A stretch of 64,000 nt of DNA from Prosthecomicrobium pneumaticum (GCF_014199915.1 NZ_JACHOO010000003.1:180217-244216), one strand, 5' to 3'. Positions 1-8,227 are shown, counted from the first letter of the stretch. Notes: a model not told the origin generated them from the sequence alone. Program-made: numbers and translations.

Positions 1-2325
1 GGCGCCGCAATAGGACTGATAGGTCGAGATGCCCATCTTGGACATGACCTTGAGGATGCCCTTGTCGATCGACTTGATGTAGCGGTGGACGATCTCCTCC
101 TCATCGACCTCGTCGGGGAAGTCGTCGCGCATCGAGAGCAGCGTCTCGAAGGCGAGATAGGGGTTGATCGCCTCCGCGCCATAGCCGGCCAGCACGCAGA
201 AATGATGGATCTCGCGCGCCTCGCCGGTCTCGACGACGAGGCCGACCGAGGTGCGCAGGCCCTGGCGGATCAGGTGATGGTGGACGCCCGCGGTGGCGAG
301 CAGAGCGGGAATCGGGATCCGCTCCGGCCCGACCATGCGGTCGGACAGGATGATGATGTTGTAGCCGCCATGGACGGCCGCCTCCGCCCGCTCGCAGAGC
401 CGCTGCAGCGCATCCTCCATCCCCTCGGCGCCCTTCTCGGCGGCATAGGTGATGTCGAGCGTCTTCGACTGGAACGGGTTGTCGTCCAGCTCGCCGATGG
501 CGCGGATCTTCTCGAGGTCCTCGTTCGACAGGATCGGCTGGCGCACCTCGAGCCGCTTGCGGCGGCCGGCGCCCTGCAGGTCGAAGAGGTTGGGCCGCGG
601 TCCGATGAAGGAGACGAGGCTCATGACGAGCTCCTCGCGGATCGGGTCGATCGGCGGGTTCGTCACCTGGGCGAAGTTCTGCTTGAAATAGGTGTAGATG
701 AGCTTCGACTTGTCCGACAGCGCCGAGATCGGCGTGTCGGTGCCCATCGAGCCGACGGCTTCCTGGCCGGTCACCGCCATCGGCGACATCAGCAGCTTGA
801 CGTCCTCCTGGGTGTAGCCGAAGGCCTGCTGGCGATCGAGCAGCGAGACATCGGTCCGCGGCGCGCGGGGCGGCACGGGCGGCAGATCCTCGAGCACGAT
901 CTGGGTGCGGGCGAGCCAGGTCGGATAGGGATGCTTGTGCGACAGCTCCGTCTTGATCTCCTCGTCGGAGATGATCCGGCCCTGGGCGAGGTCGATGAGC
1001 AGCATCTTGCCCGGCTGAAGCCGCCACTTGGTGACGATCTTCTCCTCCGGGATCGGCAGCACGCCGGCCTCCGAGGCGAGCACGACGAGCCCGTCATCGG
1101 TGACGAGATAACGCGCCGGCCGCAGGCCGTTGCGGTCGAGCGTCGCGCCGATGCGGATGCCGTCCGAGAAGGCGATCGCCGCCGGCCCGTCCCACGGCTC
1201 CATCAGGGCGGCGTGGTATTCGTAGAAGGCGCGCCGGTCCTCGTCCATCAGCGGGTTGCCCGCCCAGGCCTCGGGGATGAGCATCATCGCCGCGTGCGGC
1301 AGCGTGTAGCCGCCGCGCACGAGGAATTCGAGCGCGTTGTCGAAGCAGGCGGTGTCCGACTGGCCTTCATAGGAGATCGGCCAGAGCTTCGAGATGTCGT
1401 TGCCGAACAGCTCGGAATCGACCGAAGCCTGCCGCGCCGCCATCCAGTTGACGTTGCCGCGGACGGTGTTGATCTCGCCATTGTGGGCGACCATCCGGTA
1501 GGGATGGGCGAGCCGCCAGGACGGGAAGGTGTTGGTCGAGAAGCGCTGGTGGACGAGCGCGAGCGCGCTCTCGAACCGGGGGTCCGAAAGATCGAGATAA
1601 TACGCCTTCAGCTGATAGGCGAGGAACATGCCCTTGTAGACGACGGTCCGCGCCGACAGCGAGACGACGTAGAAATCGTTGTTGAGGCCGGAATAGGCGG
1701 CATAGATGCGGTTCGAGATCACCTTGCGGATGATGTAGAGCCGCCGCTCGAACGCCTCCTCGTCCTCGATGCCGCGGCCGCGGGCGATGAACACCTGGCG
1801 GTGCACCGGCTCGGTGGCGGCGATGTCGGGCGCCTTCGACAGCGAGGCGTTGTCGACCGGCACGTCGCGCCAGCCGAGCAGGACCTGGCCTTCCTCCGCC
1901 ACCACTTCGGCGACGAGGTTCTCCATGCCGGCGCGGATTTCCGCATCCTGCGGCAGGAAGAGGAAGCCCACGGCGTAATGGCCGGGCTCGGGCAGCGCGA
2001 AGCCGAGCCGCTCCGCCTCGGCGGCGAAGAAGCGGTGCGGGATCTGCGTCATGATGCCGGCGCCGTCGCCCATCAGCGGATCGGCACCGACCGCGCCGCG
2101 ATGGGTGAGGTTCTCGACCAGTTCGAGGCCCTGCGCGACGATCGTGTGCGACTTCTCGTTCTTCAGCGAGGCGATGAAGCCGACGCCGCAGGCGTCCCGC
2201 TCGTTGCGCGGATGATAGAGTCCCTGCGGCGCGGGCAGGCCCGGGTCGCGCGGGGTGGCTTTTGCGGCGCGCGTCTCCGCTGCAGCCCGCGCAGCATCCA
2301 CGATCCGTCCTTCCATCCCGGTCAT
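1..2325 (-). CDS. gltB: Glutamate synthase large subunit, N-terminal half (runs off left edge)
   Basis: Large subunit of glutamate synthase (GOGAT), which makes two glutamates from glutamine and 2-oxoglutarate in ammonia assimilation. Reading leftwards from the ATG at 2325, 775 codons stay open to the window edge. About half of a normal ~1500-residue subunit is present. The first 45 residues are a presumptive propeptide. Cys46 in the motif DACGVGF is the class II glutaminase nucleophile exposed by cleavage. Downstream come typical glutaminase segments (HNGEINT, GWDGPAA-like) and part of the central domain; the FMN and Fe-S regions lie outside. An AGGG-type ribosome binding site precedes the ATG. 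gltD probably follows to the left. Confidence 0.96.
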   Translation of the reverse strand, partial: MTGMEGRIVDAARAAAETRAAKATPRDPGLPAPQGLYHPRNERDACGVGFIASLKNEKSHTIVAQGLELVENLTHRGAVGADPLMGDGAGIMTQIPHRFFAAEAERLGFALPEPGHYAVGFLFLPQDAEIRAGMENLVAEVVAEEGQVLLGWRDVPVDNASLSKAPDIAATEPVHRQVFIARGRGIEDEEAFERRLYIIRKVISNRIYAAYSGLNNDFYVVSLSARTVVYKGMFLAYQLKAYYLDLSDPRFESALALVHQRFSTNTFPSWRLAHPYRMVAHNGEINTVRGNVNWMAARQASVDSELFGNDISKLWPISYEGQSDTACFDNALEFLVRGGYTLPHAAMMLIPEAWAGNPLMDEDRRAFYEYHAALMEPWDGPAAIAFSDGIRIGATLDRNGLRPARYLVTDDGLVVLASEAGVLPIPEEKIVTKWRLQPGKMLLIDLAQGRIISDEEIKTELSHKHPYPTWLARTQIVLEDLPPVPPRAPRTDVSLLDRQQAFGYTQEDVKLLMSPMAVTGQEAVGSMGTDTPISALSDKSKLIYTYFKQNFAQVTNPPIDPIREELVMSLVSFIGPRPNLFDLQGAGRRKRLEVRQPILSNEDLEKIRAIGELDDNPFQSKTLDITYAAEKGAEGMEDALQRLCERAEAAVHGGYNIIILSDRMVGPERIPIPALLATAGVHHHLIRQGLRTSVGLVVETGEAREIHHFCVLAGYGAEAINPYLAFETLLSMRDDFPDEVDEEEIVHRYIKSIDKGILKVMSKMGISTYQSYCGA

Positions 2326-2824
2326 CTCGCAACCCTCACATTTGCTCCGCCGACCTTCCGCCGCGCCGCCCGGAGCTTTCCGCTCCCGGACGGCGGCGAC
2401 GGCCGTCGCCGGACCGACCTGTCCGCGCCCCCGGACGATCCGAAGGCGCCTTCGTCCCCATCGAGACCCCCGCGCCGTTCGTCGCGCTCAGCGCGCGTCC
2501 GATCGTCCGCGGTCTTCGAAGCAAGTTCCGTTCCCGTGACCTTCGTCCCGGCCGGCCCGCCTCGTTCCCCGAGAATGGGACAGCATTCCTGTCCTACTTC
2601 AGGGCGCGCGACCATGCCAGATTTGTCCGCATCGGGCAAGGCCGCCTCAGAGCCGCCATTATCAATATTTCCTTGCGGCATATGCAATCGGTCATCCTGC
2701 CGCCCGGCGGACAGGGGCGGCGCAAGAATGTTACGTCGTCGACATCTTCTTGCCGGTGATAGAAGGTGTGCGCCGCACATAAAGCTCTTGCGGTGCGGCA
2801 GCGACGAGGAGACGGAAGAGGATC
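2326..2824. other. Divergent intergenic region between gltB and the aldolase gene
   Basis: About 500 bases without a convincing gene; the open frames in it have no recognisable protein. It holds a palindrome around 2393-2408 (GGCGACGGCCGTCGCC), a short hairpin GGACAG/CTGTCC near 2577-2595 and an AT-richer patch near 2655-2690. A possible gltB promoter on the minus strand is TTGCAT (2682-2687) and GATAAT (2658-2663) with 18 bases between. That would give gltB a leader of more than 300 bases. All of this is inference from motif shape only. Confidence 0.35.
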
Positions 2825-3874
2825 ATGATCTTCGCGAGCGACAACTGGGCGGGTGCTTCGGAGGCGGTGGTGCGGGCGGTCGCGGCGGCTGCTGCCGGCC
2901 CGGCGCGCCCCTATGGCCGCGATACGCTGACCGAGGCGGTGGAAGCGGCCTTCGCGTCCGTGTTCGAGCATGAAGTCGCGGTGTTCTTCGTCGCCACCGG
3001 AACGGCCGCGAACGCCCTCGCGCTCGCGCATTACGCCCGTCCCGGCGGCGTCGTCATCTGCCACGAGGCTTCGCATCTCGTCGCCGACGAAGCCGGCGCG
3101 CCGGAATTTTTCGGCGCCGGAACGCGGCTCTGCGGCGTCGCCGGCCCGGGCGGCATCCTCGCCCCCGCGACCGTCGCCGCCGCGCTCGACCGCTACCGGC
3201 CGGACCTGCTGCACAGCGGCCAGCCGAGCGCCGTTTCGATCAGCCAGCTGACCGAGGCGGGCGTCGCCTGGCGGCCGGCCGAGATCGCCGCGGTGGCCGC
3301 CGTCGCCCACGGGAAAGGCCTGCCGCTCCATATGGATGGCGCGCGCTTCGCCAATGCGGTCGCCGGCACCGGCCTGTCGCCCGCCGATCTGACCTGGCGC
3401 TCGGGCGTCGACGTGCTCTCCTTCGGCGGCACCAAGAATGGCTGCATGGCGGCCGAGGCGGTGGTCTTCTTCGACCGCGGCACGGCGCAGGGCTTCGAAT
3501 TCACCCGCAAGCGGGCCGGGCAGCTGTTCTCGAAGAGCCGGTTCGTCGCGGCGCAGTTCGCCGCCTATCTCGAGGACGGCCATTGGCTCGCCCTCGCCGG
3601 CCACGCCAATGCCATGGCGGCGCGCCTCGGCGCGGCGATCCGCGCCGCCGGCGGGCGGCTCGCCGCGGAGCCGGACGGCAACGAACTGTTCGCCGTTCTG
3701 CCCAAGGTTGCGGCCGACCGGCTGAAAGAGGAGGGCGCGGTGTTCTACGACTGGCCGACCGCCGGCTTCGACATCGCGCCGCTCGGCGCCGACGAGGTGT
3801 TCGTGCGGCTCGTCGCGAGCTTCGCGACGCGGGAGGAGGAGGTCGACCGCTTCGCCGCGCTGCTCGCCGCCTGA
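2825..3874 (+). CDS. ltaE: Low-specificity L-threonine aldolase
   Basis: Pyridoxal-phosphate enzyme of fold type I that cleaves L-threonine or allo-threonine to glycine and acetaldehyde in the cytosol. The protein has 349 residues, normal for the family. It shows the N-terminal NWAGAS segment, the ring-stacking His region around residues 80-84, the HMDGAR motif with Asp171 that would pair with the cofactor nitrogen, and the FGGTKNG motif whose Lys204 should form the Schiff base. The ATG at 2825 follows a GGAAGAGG ribosome binding site. It stands alone, divergent from gltB and convergent with the heat shock gene, whose terminators begin just after its stop. Confidence 0.93.
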   Translation: MIFASDNWAGASEAVVRAVAAAAAGPARPYGRDTLTEAVEAAFASVFEHEVAVFFVATGTAANALALAHYARPGGVVICHEASHLVADEAGAPEFFGAGTRLCGVAGPGGILAPATVAAALDRYRPDLLHSGQPSAVSISQLTEAGVAWRPAEIAAVAAVAHGKGLPLHMDGARFANAVAGTGLSPADLTWRSGVDVLSFGGTKNGCMAAEAVVFFDRGTAQGFEFTRKRAGQLFSKSRFVAAQFAAYLEDGHWLALAGHANAMAARLGAAIRAAGGRLAAEPDGNELFAVLPKVAADRLKEEGAVFYDWPTAGFDIAPLGADEVFVRLVASFATREEEVDRFAALLAA

Positions 3875-3882
3875 GCGCCACG

Positions 3883-3906
3883 AAAAAGGGCGCCGCAACG
3901 GCGCCC
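3883..3906 (-). terminator. Rho-independent terminator, distal of a tandem pair
   Basis: Perfect stem GGGCGCC/GGCGCCC with a five-base loop at 3888-3906. On the minus strand it is followed by TTTTT (complement of 3883-3887). It would end transcription of the leftward small heat shock gene. Confidence 0.8.
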
Positions 3907-3925
3907 TGCTGGACGGGAGATGCAG

Positions 3926-3953
3926 AAAAGGGCGCCCCGCAACGGGGGCGCCC
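3926..3953 (-). terminator. Rho-independent terminator, proximal of a tandem pair
   Basis: Nine-base-pair stem GGGCGCCCC/GGGGCGCCC at 3930-3953 with a six-base loop, followed on the minus strand by TTTT. It resembles the other terminator 25 bases away, loop included (GCAAC), as if one arose by duplication of the other. Confidence 0.75.
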
Positions 3954-4023
3954 GAAGGGCTCCGAAACGGGTGCCCGAACGGACACCCGGCGGCTCGGAT
4001 GAGACCCGGCTCGATCGGCGGCG

Positions 4024-4485
4024 TCAGGCCGCCTTCGCCTCGAGCGTGCGCTCTGCCCGGGCGCCGTTCGCGATCGCGATCTGGCGGGGCTTCGCGGCCT
4101 CCGGAATCTCCCGGACGAGGTCGACATGGAGCAGCCCGTTCTCGAGCGTCGCGCCGCGTACCTCGACATGGTCGGCGAGCTGGAAGCGGCGCTCGAAGGA
4201 GCGCGCGGCGATGCCGCGATAGAGCACCTTCTTGTCGTCGGCCTCTTCGACCTTCTTCTCGCCCTTCACCGTCAGCACGTTTTCACGCGCCTCGATCGAG
4301 AGCTCCTGCTCGCCGAAGCCGGCGACGGCCATGGTGATTCGGTAGGCGTTCTCGCCGGTCCGCTCGATATTGTAGGGCGGATAGGCGGGGACGTTCTCGA
4401 CGCCGCCGATCTGGTCGATGAGCGAGAACAGACGGTCGAAGCCGACGGTCGAACGATAGAGCGGGCTCAGGTCAAACGTACGCAT
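4024..4485 (-). CDS. Small heat shock protein, Hsp20/IbpA family
   Basis: ATP-independent holdase that binds unfolding proteins during heat stress and forms oligomers in the cytosol. The 153-residue protein begins MRTFDLSPLYRSTVGFDRLF, the usual IbpA-type N-terminus. It has an alpha-crystallin domain (about residues 35-125) with YRITMAVAGF and LTVKGEK strands. The C-terminus is charged and alanine-rich; the canonical I-x-I oligomerisation motif is not obvious. The ATG at 4485 is preceded by AGGAGGA, which is itself sequestered in the hairpin annotated separately. It is a single-gene unit followed by two terminators. Heat control is likely both transcriptional (RpoH-like promoter) and translational (ROSE-like leader). 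Confidence 0.94.
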   Translation of the reverse strand: MRTFDLSPLYRSTVGFDRLFSLIDQIGGVENVPAYPPYNIERTGENAYRITMAVAGFGEQELSIEARENVLTVKGEKKVEEADDKKVLYRGIAARSFERRFQLADHVEVRGATLENGLLHVDLVREIPEAAKPRQIAIANGARAERTLEAKAA

Positions 4486-4588
4486 GTTCAGTCCTCCTGT
4501 GAGCGATCTGAAAGCACCGGGACCGGCTCGTTTCCGCCATCATGGCCGGAGGGTTCCGATCCCGCGCGGACCCTTCCCGGCGTCCGCT
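4486..4588 (-). promoter_or_regulatory. Probable ROSE-type RNA thermometer leader
   Basis: The ~100-nt leader can fold into successive hairpins. The first is GCGGAC/GTCCGC (about 4566-4587). The second is TCCG-CC/GG-CGGA (about 4533-4550). The last one, next to the start codon, pairs TTCAG with CTGAA (4508-4512 with 4487-4491). Inside that last stem TCGCT faces the AGGA of the Shine-Dalgarno sequence across a three-base loop, leaving one bulged G. U-Y-G-C-U opposite AGGA is the hallmark of ROSE elements, which occur before small heat shock genes in rhizobia. The pairing was read by eye; no energy calculation was possible. Confidence 0.7.
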
Positions 4589-4594
4589 ACCGAG

Positions 4595-4623
4595 ATGTGG
4601 GAAGCCCCTTTCGGCCCTTCAAG
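4595..4623 (-). promoter_or_regulatory. Candidate RpoH (heat shock sigma) promoter of the hsp20 gene
   Basis: On the minus strand CTTGAA (4618-4623) and CCCACAT (4595-4601) are separated by 16 bases, close to the alphaproteobacterial sigma-32 pattern. Transcription would start near 4588, giving a leader of about 100 nt, the right size for a ROSE element. Confidence 0.5.
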
Positions 4624-4748
4624 ACCCTCCCGCAGCGCCTTCCTGAACCGCCGATGAACGCCGCCTTCGGCCGCCGTTCAGATCGCCGCTGCCATTCTCC
4701 CCCTCGAGCAGCCGGGAGGCCGGCTGGAATGCGGATCGGAGAGACATC

Positions 4749-5096
4749 ATGCTGAAGAGCCTTCTCGTCGCCACCACGCTGATCGTTGCCGGCACGTCTG
4801 TCCTGCCGGCGAGTGCCGCGCCCGCCTCGATCGGCGCCGGCATCGCCGCCCCGGTCGCCGCCGCGGCTCCGGCCGGCGATCTGCGCGCCGAACTCGTCCA
4901 GTATCACGGCGGCTGGCTGAGCCCGCGCGAGGTGCGCCGCCGGCTGCGCTGGCAGGGTTACGAGGAGATCCGCATCCTCGACCGCCGCGGCCGCACCTAT
5001 GTCGTACGCGCCGAAGGCCGCCGCGGCCGCGATTTCATCCTCGTCGTCAGCGCCCGCACCGGCGAAGTGCTGAGCCGCCGCCCCGCCGGCTGGTGA
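4749..5096 (+). CDS. Small exported protein with PepSY-like domain
   Basis: A 115-residue secreted protein of unknown exact role. Residues 1-24 form a signal peptide (LLVATTLIVAGTSVLPASAA). The rest contains one PepSY-like unit (about 60-112) with the pattern 'YEEIRILDRRGRTYVVRAEG' followed by a D-x-x-L-V-V-S-A-R-T-G-E-V strand. Such domains are small alpha/beta modules found in periplasmic proteins and protease propeptides. The ATG at 4749 lies shortly after the sequence GGAGAGAC. A strong terminator follows, so it is a monocistron. It diverges from the heat shock gene, but no shared regulation can be shown. Confidence 0.75.
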   Translation: MLKSLLVATTLIVAGTSVLPASAAPASIGAGIAAPVAAAAPAGDLRAELVQYHGGWLSPREVRRRLRWQGYEEIRILDRRGRTYVVRAEGRRGRDFILVVSARTGEVLSRRPAGW

Positions 5097-5151
5097 TCCT
5101 TTCCCGTCCGGCCGCCGTTCCGTGCGCCCCCTCGGGCGGCGGCCCGCAGCG

Positions 5152-5185
5152 CCGGCGGCATCTCCGGATGCCGCCGGTTCTTTTT
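5152..5185 (+). terminator. Rho-independent terminator of the PepSY-like gene
   Basis: Ten-base-pair stem CCGGCGGCAT/ATGCCGCCGG (5152-5161 with 5168-5177), loop CTCCGG, followed by TTCTTTTTG on the plus strand. Confidence 0.85.
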
Positions 5186-5234
5186 GTCGCCCGCCACCTT
5201 GGCAGTCCCCCCGCCGGCGGGCTAACTCGCCGGC

Positions 5235-6215
5235 ATGGAGCTCGTCTCGTTTCCCGGCAATCCGGCGCCTCCGGGCGGCGTCGCCTCGACCGTCGTCACG
5301 GCGGACGGCATCCGCCTGCGCGCCGCGGTCTGGCGGCCGCCCGGCGCCCGGCGCGGCACGGTGTGCCTCCTCCAGGGGCGGGCCGAGGCGATCGAGAAAT
5401 ATTACGAGGTGATCGGCGAACTGCTCGGCCGCGGCTTCGCGGTCGCAACGCTCGACTGGCGCGGGCAGGGTGGCTCGGAGCGGCGGCTCCCCGATCCCGC
5501 GAAGGGCCATGTCGACGATTTCGCCGAGTATGACCGCGATCTCGAGGCCTTCATGCGCCAGGCGGCGCTGCCCGACTGTCCGCCGCCCTTTTATGCGCTC
5601 GCCCATTCGACGGGCGGCCTCGTGGCGCTGCGTGCTGCGACGCGCACCCGGCTGGTCTTCGACCGGCTGGTGACGACCGGCCCGCTGCTCGGTCTCGGCG
5701 CGGTCTATCCCTCCACCGCGCTGGTGCGCCGGCTGGCGACGCTCGGCGTGCTGTTCGGCCTCGGCGACCGCGGGCTCGGCGCGCTCCGGCCGGGCCGGCG
5801 CGCCGCACCCGGCTTCGAGGGCAACCCGCTGACGGGGGATCGCGCCCGCTACGACCGTACGCTCGCGCTGATGCAGGCCGCGCCGCAGCTCTTCGTCGGC
5901 GCGCCGACGGTCGGCTGGCTCCAGGCCGCGACGGCGGCGATGCGGGCGGCGGAGCGGCCGGATTTCGCCGCCGCGCTCAAGGTGCCGGTGCTCGTCGTCG
6001 CGGCCGGCGAGGACCGCATCGTGTCGAACCGCGCCATCGAGCGTTTCGGCCGGACGCTGCGGATCGGCCGGGCGGTGATCCTTCCGGGCGCGCAGCACGA
6101 GATCCTGATGGAGCGCGACCGGATCCGGGCGCTCTTCTGGGCCGCCTTCGACGCCTTCGTGCCGGGCGAGGCGGGCGCCGGTCAGCCGGCGAGGGCCTCG
6201 AGCGCCGCCTCGTGA
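5235..6215 (+). CDS. Alpha/beta hydrolase, lysophospholipase (PldB-like, Hydrolase_4)
   Basis: Serine hydrolase of the monoacylglycerol lipase/lysophospholipase group; the true substrate is unknown. The 326-residue protein shows the oxyanion region LLQGRAEAIEKYYEV, the strand TLDWRGQGGS and the nucleophile elbow AHSTGG with Ser125. Asp260 (AAGEDRIV) and His288 (GAQHEIL) complete the likely triad. There is no signal peptide. Its last 34 bases overlap the 3' end of the convergent hisN gene, which gives the C-terminus a low-complexity tail (QPARASSAAS). Confidence 0.88.
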   Translation: MELVSFPGNPAPPGGVASTVVTADGIRLRAAVWRPPGARRGTVCLLQGRAEAIEKYYEVIGELLGRGFAVATLDWRGQGGSERRLPDPAKGHVDDFAEYDRDLEAFMRQAALPDCPPPFYALAHSTGGLVALRAATRTRLVFDRLVTTGPLLGLGAVYPSTALVRRLATLGVLFGLGDRGLGALRPGRRAAPGFEGNPLTGDRARYDRTLALMQAAPQLFVGAPTVGWLQAATAAMRAAERPDFAAALKVPVLVVAAGEDRIVSNRAIERFGRTLRIGRAVILPGAQHEILMERDRIRALFWAAFDAFVPGEAGAGQPARASSAAS

Positions 6216-6958
6216 ACCCGGCGGTCGCCGGCCGCCACGACATTGCCGCCCGCCGTCGCCGGCCCGCCGTCCCAACTCGTGACGATGCCGCCCGCGCCCT
6301 CGATGATCGGGATCAGGGCGACGATGTCATAGGGGTGCAGCCCCGCCTCGACGACGAGATCGATATGGCCGGCGGCGACCATCGCATAGGCGTAGCAGTC
6401 GCAGCCATAGCGGACGAGCCGCACCCGCTCCTCGACGCGCCGATAGGCCTGCGCCTCGGCGCCCTTGAACAGCGCCGGCGTGGTGGTCGACAGCGCCGCC
6501 TCTTCGAGCGTCGCGCAGGACCGCGTCGCGAGCGTCCGGTCGCCGCCCGGGCCGCGATACCAGGCGCTTCTCCCGTCGCCCGCATAGCGCTCGCCCGTGA
6601 AGGGCTGCGCCATCATGCCGAGGCTCGCCCGCCCGCCCGAGACGAGGCCGATCAGCGTGCCCCAGACCGGCAGGCCGGAGATGAAGGCGCGCGTTCCGTC
6701 GATCGGATCGAGCACCCAGACGTCGTCGGCATCGGCCCGCTCGGCACCGAACTCCTCGCCCAATATGCCGTGCCCGGGATAGGCCGCGCCGATCAGGGCG
6801 CGCATCGCCGTCTCGGCGGCCCGGTCGGCGACCGTCACCGGGTCGAAGCCCGATGCCGCCTTGTTCTCGACCGTGAAGGGGGTGCGGAAATGCGGCAGGA
6901 TCGCCGCGCCGGCGGCATCGGCGAGCCGGTCGAGAAAGGCGACGAGAGCGGGGTCCAT
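6182..6958 (-). CDS. hisN: Histidinol-phosphatase, inositol monophosphatase family (HisN type)
   Basis: Mg-dependent phosphatase proposed to remove phosphate from histidinol phosphate in histidine synthesis. The 258-residue protein has the family's metal site: GEEFG with Glu69, then the motif W-V-L-DPIDGT with Asp84 and Asp87, and late in the chain LHPYDIVALIPIIEGAGG with the third Asp. The PVWGTLIG and YGCDCYAYAMVAAGHIDLV segments fit HisN better than SuhB, but assignment within the family is not certain. The ATG at 6958 follows GGAG. A longer frame extends upstream but has no family similarity. It converges on the lipase-like gene, overlapping by 34 bases, and lies beside the small RNA at 7224. 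Confidence 0.87.
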   Translation of the reverse strand: MDPALVAFLDRLADAAGAAILPHFRTPFTVENKAASGFDPVTVADRAAETAMRALIGAAYPGHGILGEEFGAERADADDVWVLDPIDGTRAFISGLPVWGTLIGLVSGGRASLGMMAQPFTGERYAGDGRSAWYRGPGGDRTLATRSCATLEEAALSTTTPALFKGAEAQAYRRVEERVRLVRYGCDCYAYAMVAAGHIDLVVEAGLHPYDIVALIPIIEGAGGIVTSWDGGPATAGGNVVAAGDRRVHEAALEALAG

Positions 6959-7223
6959 CGGCGGCTCCGGATTGCGATCGCCGAGCTTTAGAGCGCGGGA
7001 CGGCTTTGCGGAAGCCCGCGGCGACGGACGGCCCGACGGCACGGACCCGATGCCCGGCGGTGTGGCCCGGAGGGACGTCCGCGCACAACCGACGCCGGTG
7101 AAAGACGAGGCGCACGCGTTTCGGTCGGGCCTGGGGGCGAAGTGTTGCCGTGATGCCGCATACGACCAAAGTCTGATGAAAGCCTCTTGCGTTTGCTGCA
7201 TCGCGGGGGCATCTTATTGCGGT

Positions 7224-7321
7224 GCAGTAGCTCGATTGGCGTCGGGTTGCTGCTGCCCTCCTTGGGCGTTTCCTCCCTAGACTTGGGCCGCCTCGTTTCG
7301 ACGAGCGGCCCTTTTTCTTTT
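7224..7321 (+). ncRNA. Small RNA of the suhB-motif/mmgR (alpha-r8) type
   Basis: The intergenic region contains the unpaired-looking segment CTCCTTGGGCGTTTCCTCCC (7258-7277), which I recall as the signature of the alphaproteobacterial suhB RNA motif, also called mmgR in Sinorhizobium. Directly after it is a strong intrinsic terminator: GGGCCG/CGGCCC plus CTCGT/ACGAG around a TTCG tetraloop (7285-7311), then TTTTTCTTTT. A weak promoter candidate is TTGCGT (7187-7192) with TCTTAT (7212-7217), giving a 5' end near 7224. No protein frame fits. In S. meliloti mmgR limits polyhydroxybutyrate build-up; the role here is inferred. The 5' end is approximate. Confidence 0.72.
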
Positions 7322-7345
7322 GAGCGCGGCCCGAGCCCGAGGCGG

Positions 7346-8227
7346 CTATTCGGCGGCTTCGGCGGTCGGATGGAGGCCGGCATCGGGGATCGCCGCGAGC
7401 GCCGCACAGAAGCGGGCGAGATCGAAGGCGAGCCGGCCGAAATCGGGCAGCTTCTCGAGCGTCCGCTCGTTCATGTAGAGGCCGCGATTGATCTCGATCT
7501 GCAGAGCGTGCAGGCCGCGGCCCGGCCGGCCGTAATGCTCGGTGATGAAGCCGCCGGCATAGGGCTTGTTGCGGACCACCGAATAGCCGAGCCCGGCGAG
7601 GATCTCGGCCGCTGCGGTCGAGAGTTCGGGTGCGCAGCTCGACCCGAAGCGGTCGCCGAGCACGAAATCCGGCCGCGAGCGGCCGGCGGCGGTGCGCACG
7701 GTGGAGGGCATCGAATGGCAGTCGATCAGCACGGCGAAGCCGAAATCGCTGTGGGTGCGGGCGAGCAGGCGGCGCAGCGTGTCGTGATAGGGCTTGTAGA
7801 CGCCTTCGATGCGGGCGAGCGCATCCTCGACGCGGATCGGCCGGTCGTAGATCTCGAGGTTCTCCGAGACGACGCGGGCGATCGTGCCGAGGCCGCCCGC
7901 CACCCGCAGCGAGCGGACATTGGCATAGGCCGGCAGCTCGCCGTCGAACATGCGCGGGTCGAGCTCGTAGGGCTCGCGGTTGACGTCGAGCCAGGCGCGC
8001 GGGAAATGCGCCTTCAGGAGCGGCGCCCCCTGCGGCACCGCACTCGCGAACAGTTCGTCGACATAGGTGTCCTCGGAGCGGCGGATCGACCAGGCGTCGA
8101 GCCGCGAGGCGGCGAGGAAATGCGCCGGATAATCCCGGCCGCTATGCGGCGAATTGAACACGAAGGGAATGCGCTGCTCCGCCGGAGCGGCGACGGAAAA
8201 GGGCGGCGGCACGTGATTCTCGGTCAT
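7346..8227 (-). CDS. N-formylglutamate amidohydrolase family protein (first copy)
   Basis: Zinc-dependent hydrolase family that releases formate from N-formyl-L-glutamate, the last step of one histidine-degradation route. The 293-residue protein contains FNSPHSGRDYP and IDCHSMPS, which hold the likely metal and substrate His residues, and the conserved segment PYAGGFITEHYGRPGRGLHALQIEINRGLYM. The ATG at 8227 begins MTENHVPPPFSV; an upstream in-frame extension is not conserved in character. No other hut genes are present here, and in rhizobia this gene commonly sits next to cpdR, as it does here (divergent). A second, distant copy lies at 55093. Confidence 0.88.
   Translation of the reverse strand: MTENHVPPPFSVAAPAEQRIPFVFNSPHSGRDYPAHFLAASRLDAWSIRRSEDTYVDELFASAVPQGAPLLKAHFPRAWLDVNREPYELDPRMFDGELPAYANVRSLRVAGGLGTIARVVSENLEIYDRPIRVEDALARIEGVYKPYHDTLRRLLARTHSDFGFAVLIDCHSMPSTVRTAAGRSRPDFVLGDRFGSSCAPELSTAAAEILAGLGYSVVRNKPYAGGFITEHYGRPGRGLHALQIEINRGLYMNERTLEKLPDFGRLAFDLARFCAALAAIPDAGLHPTAEAAE

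Noticed and set aside
85..2973. A very long plus-strand open frame (962 codons) across gltB and its upstream region.
   Set aside because: It is antisense to clear gltB coding sequence, Arg/Asp/Leu-rich without domains, and typical of high-GC shadow frames.
7224..7321. A riboswitch controlling the following gene.
   Set aside because: The strong terminator ends the element and the next gene is on the opposite strand, so a free small RNA fits better.
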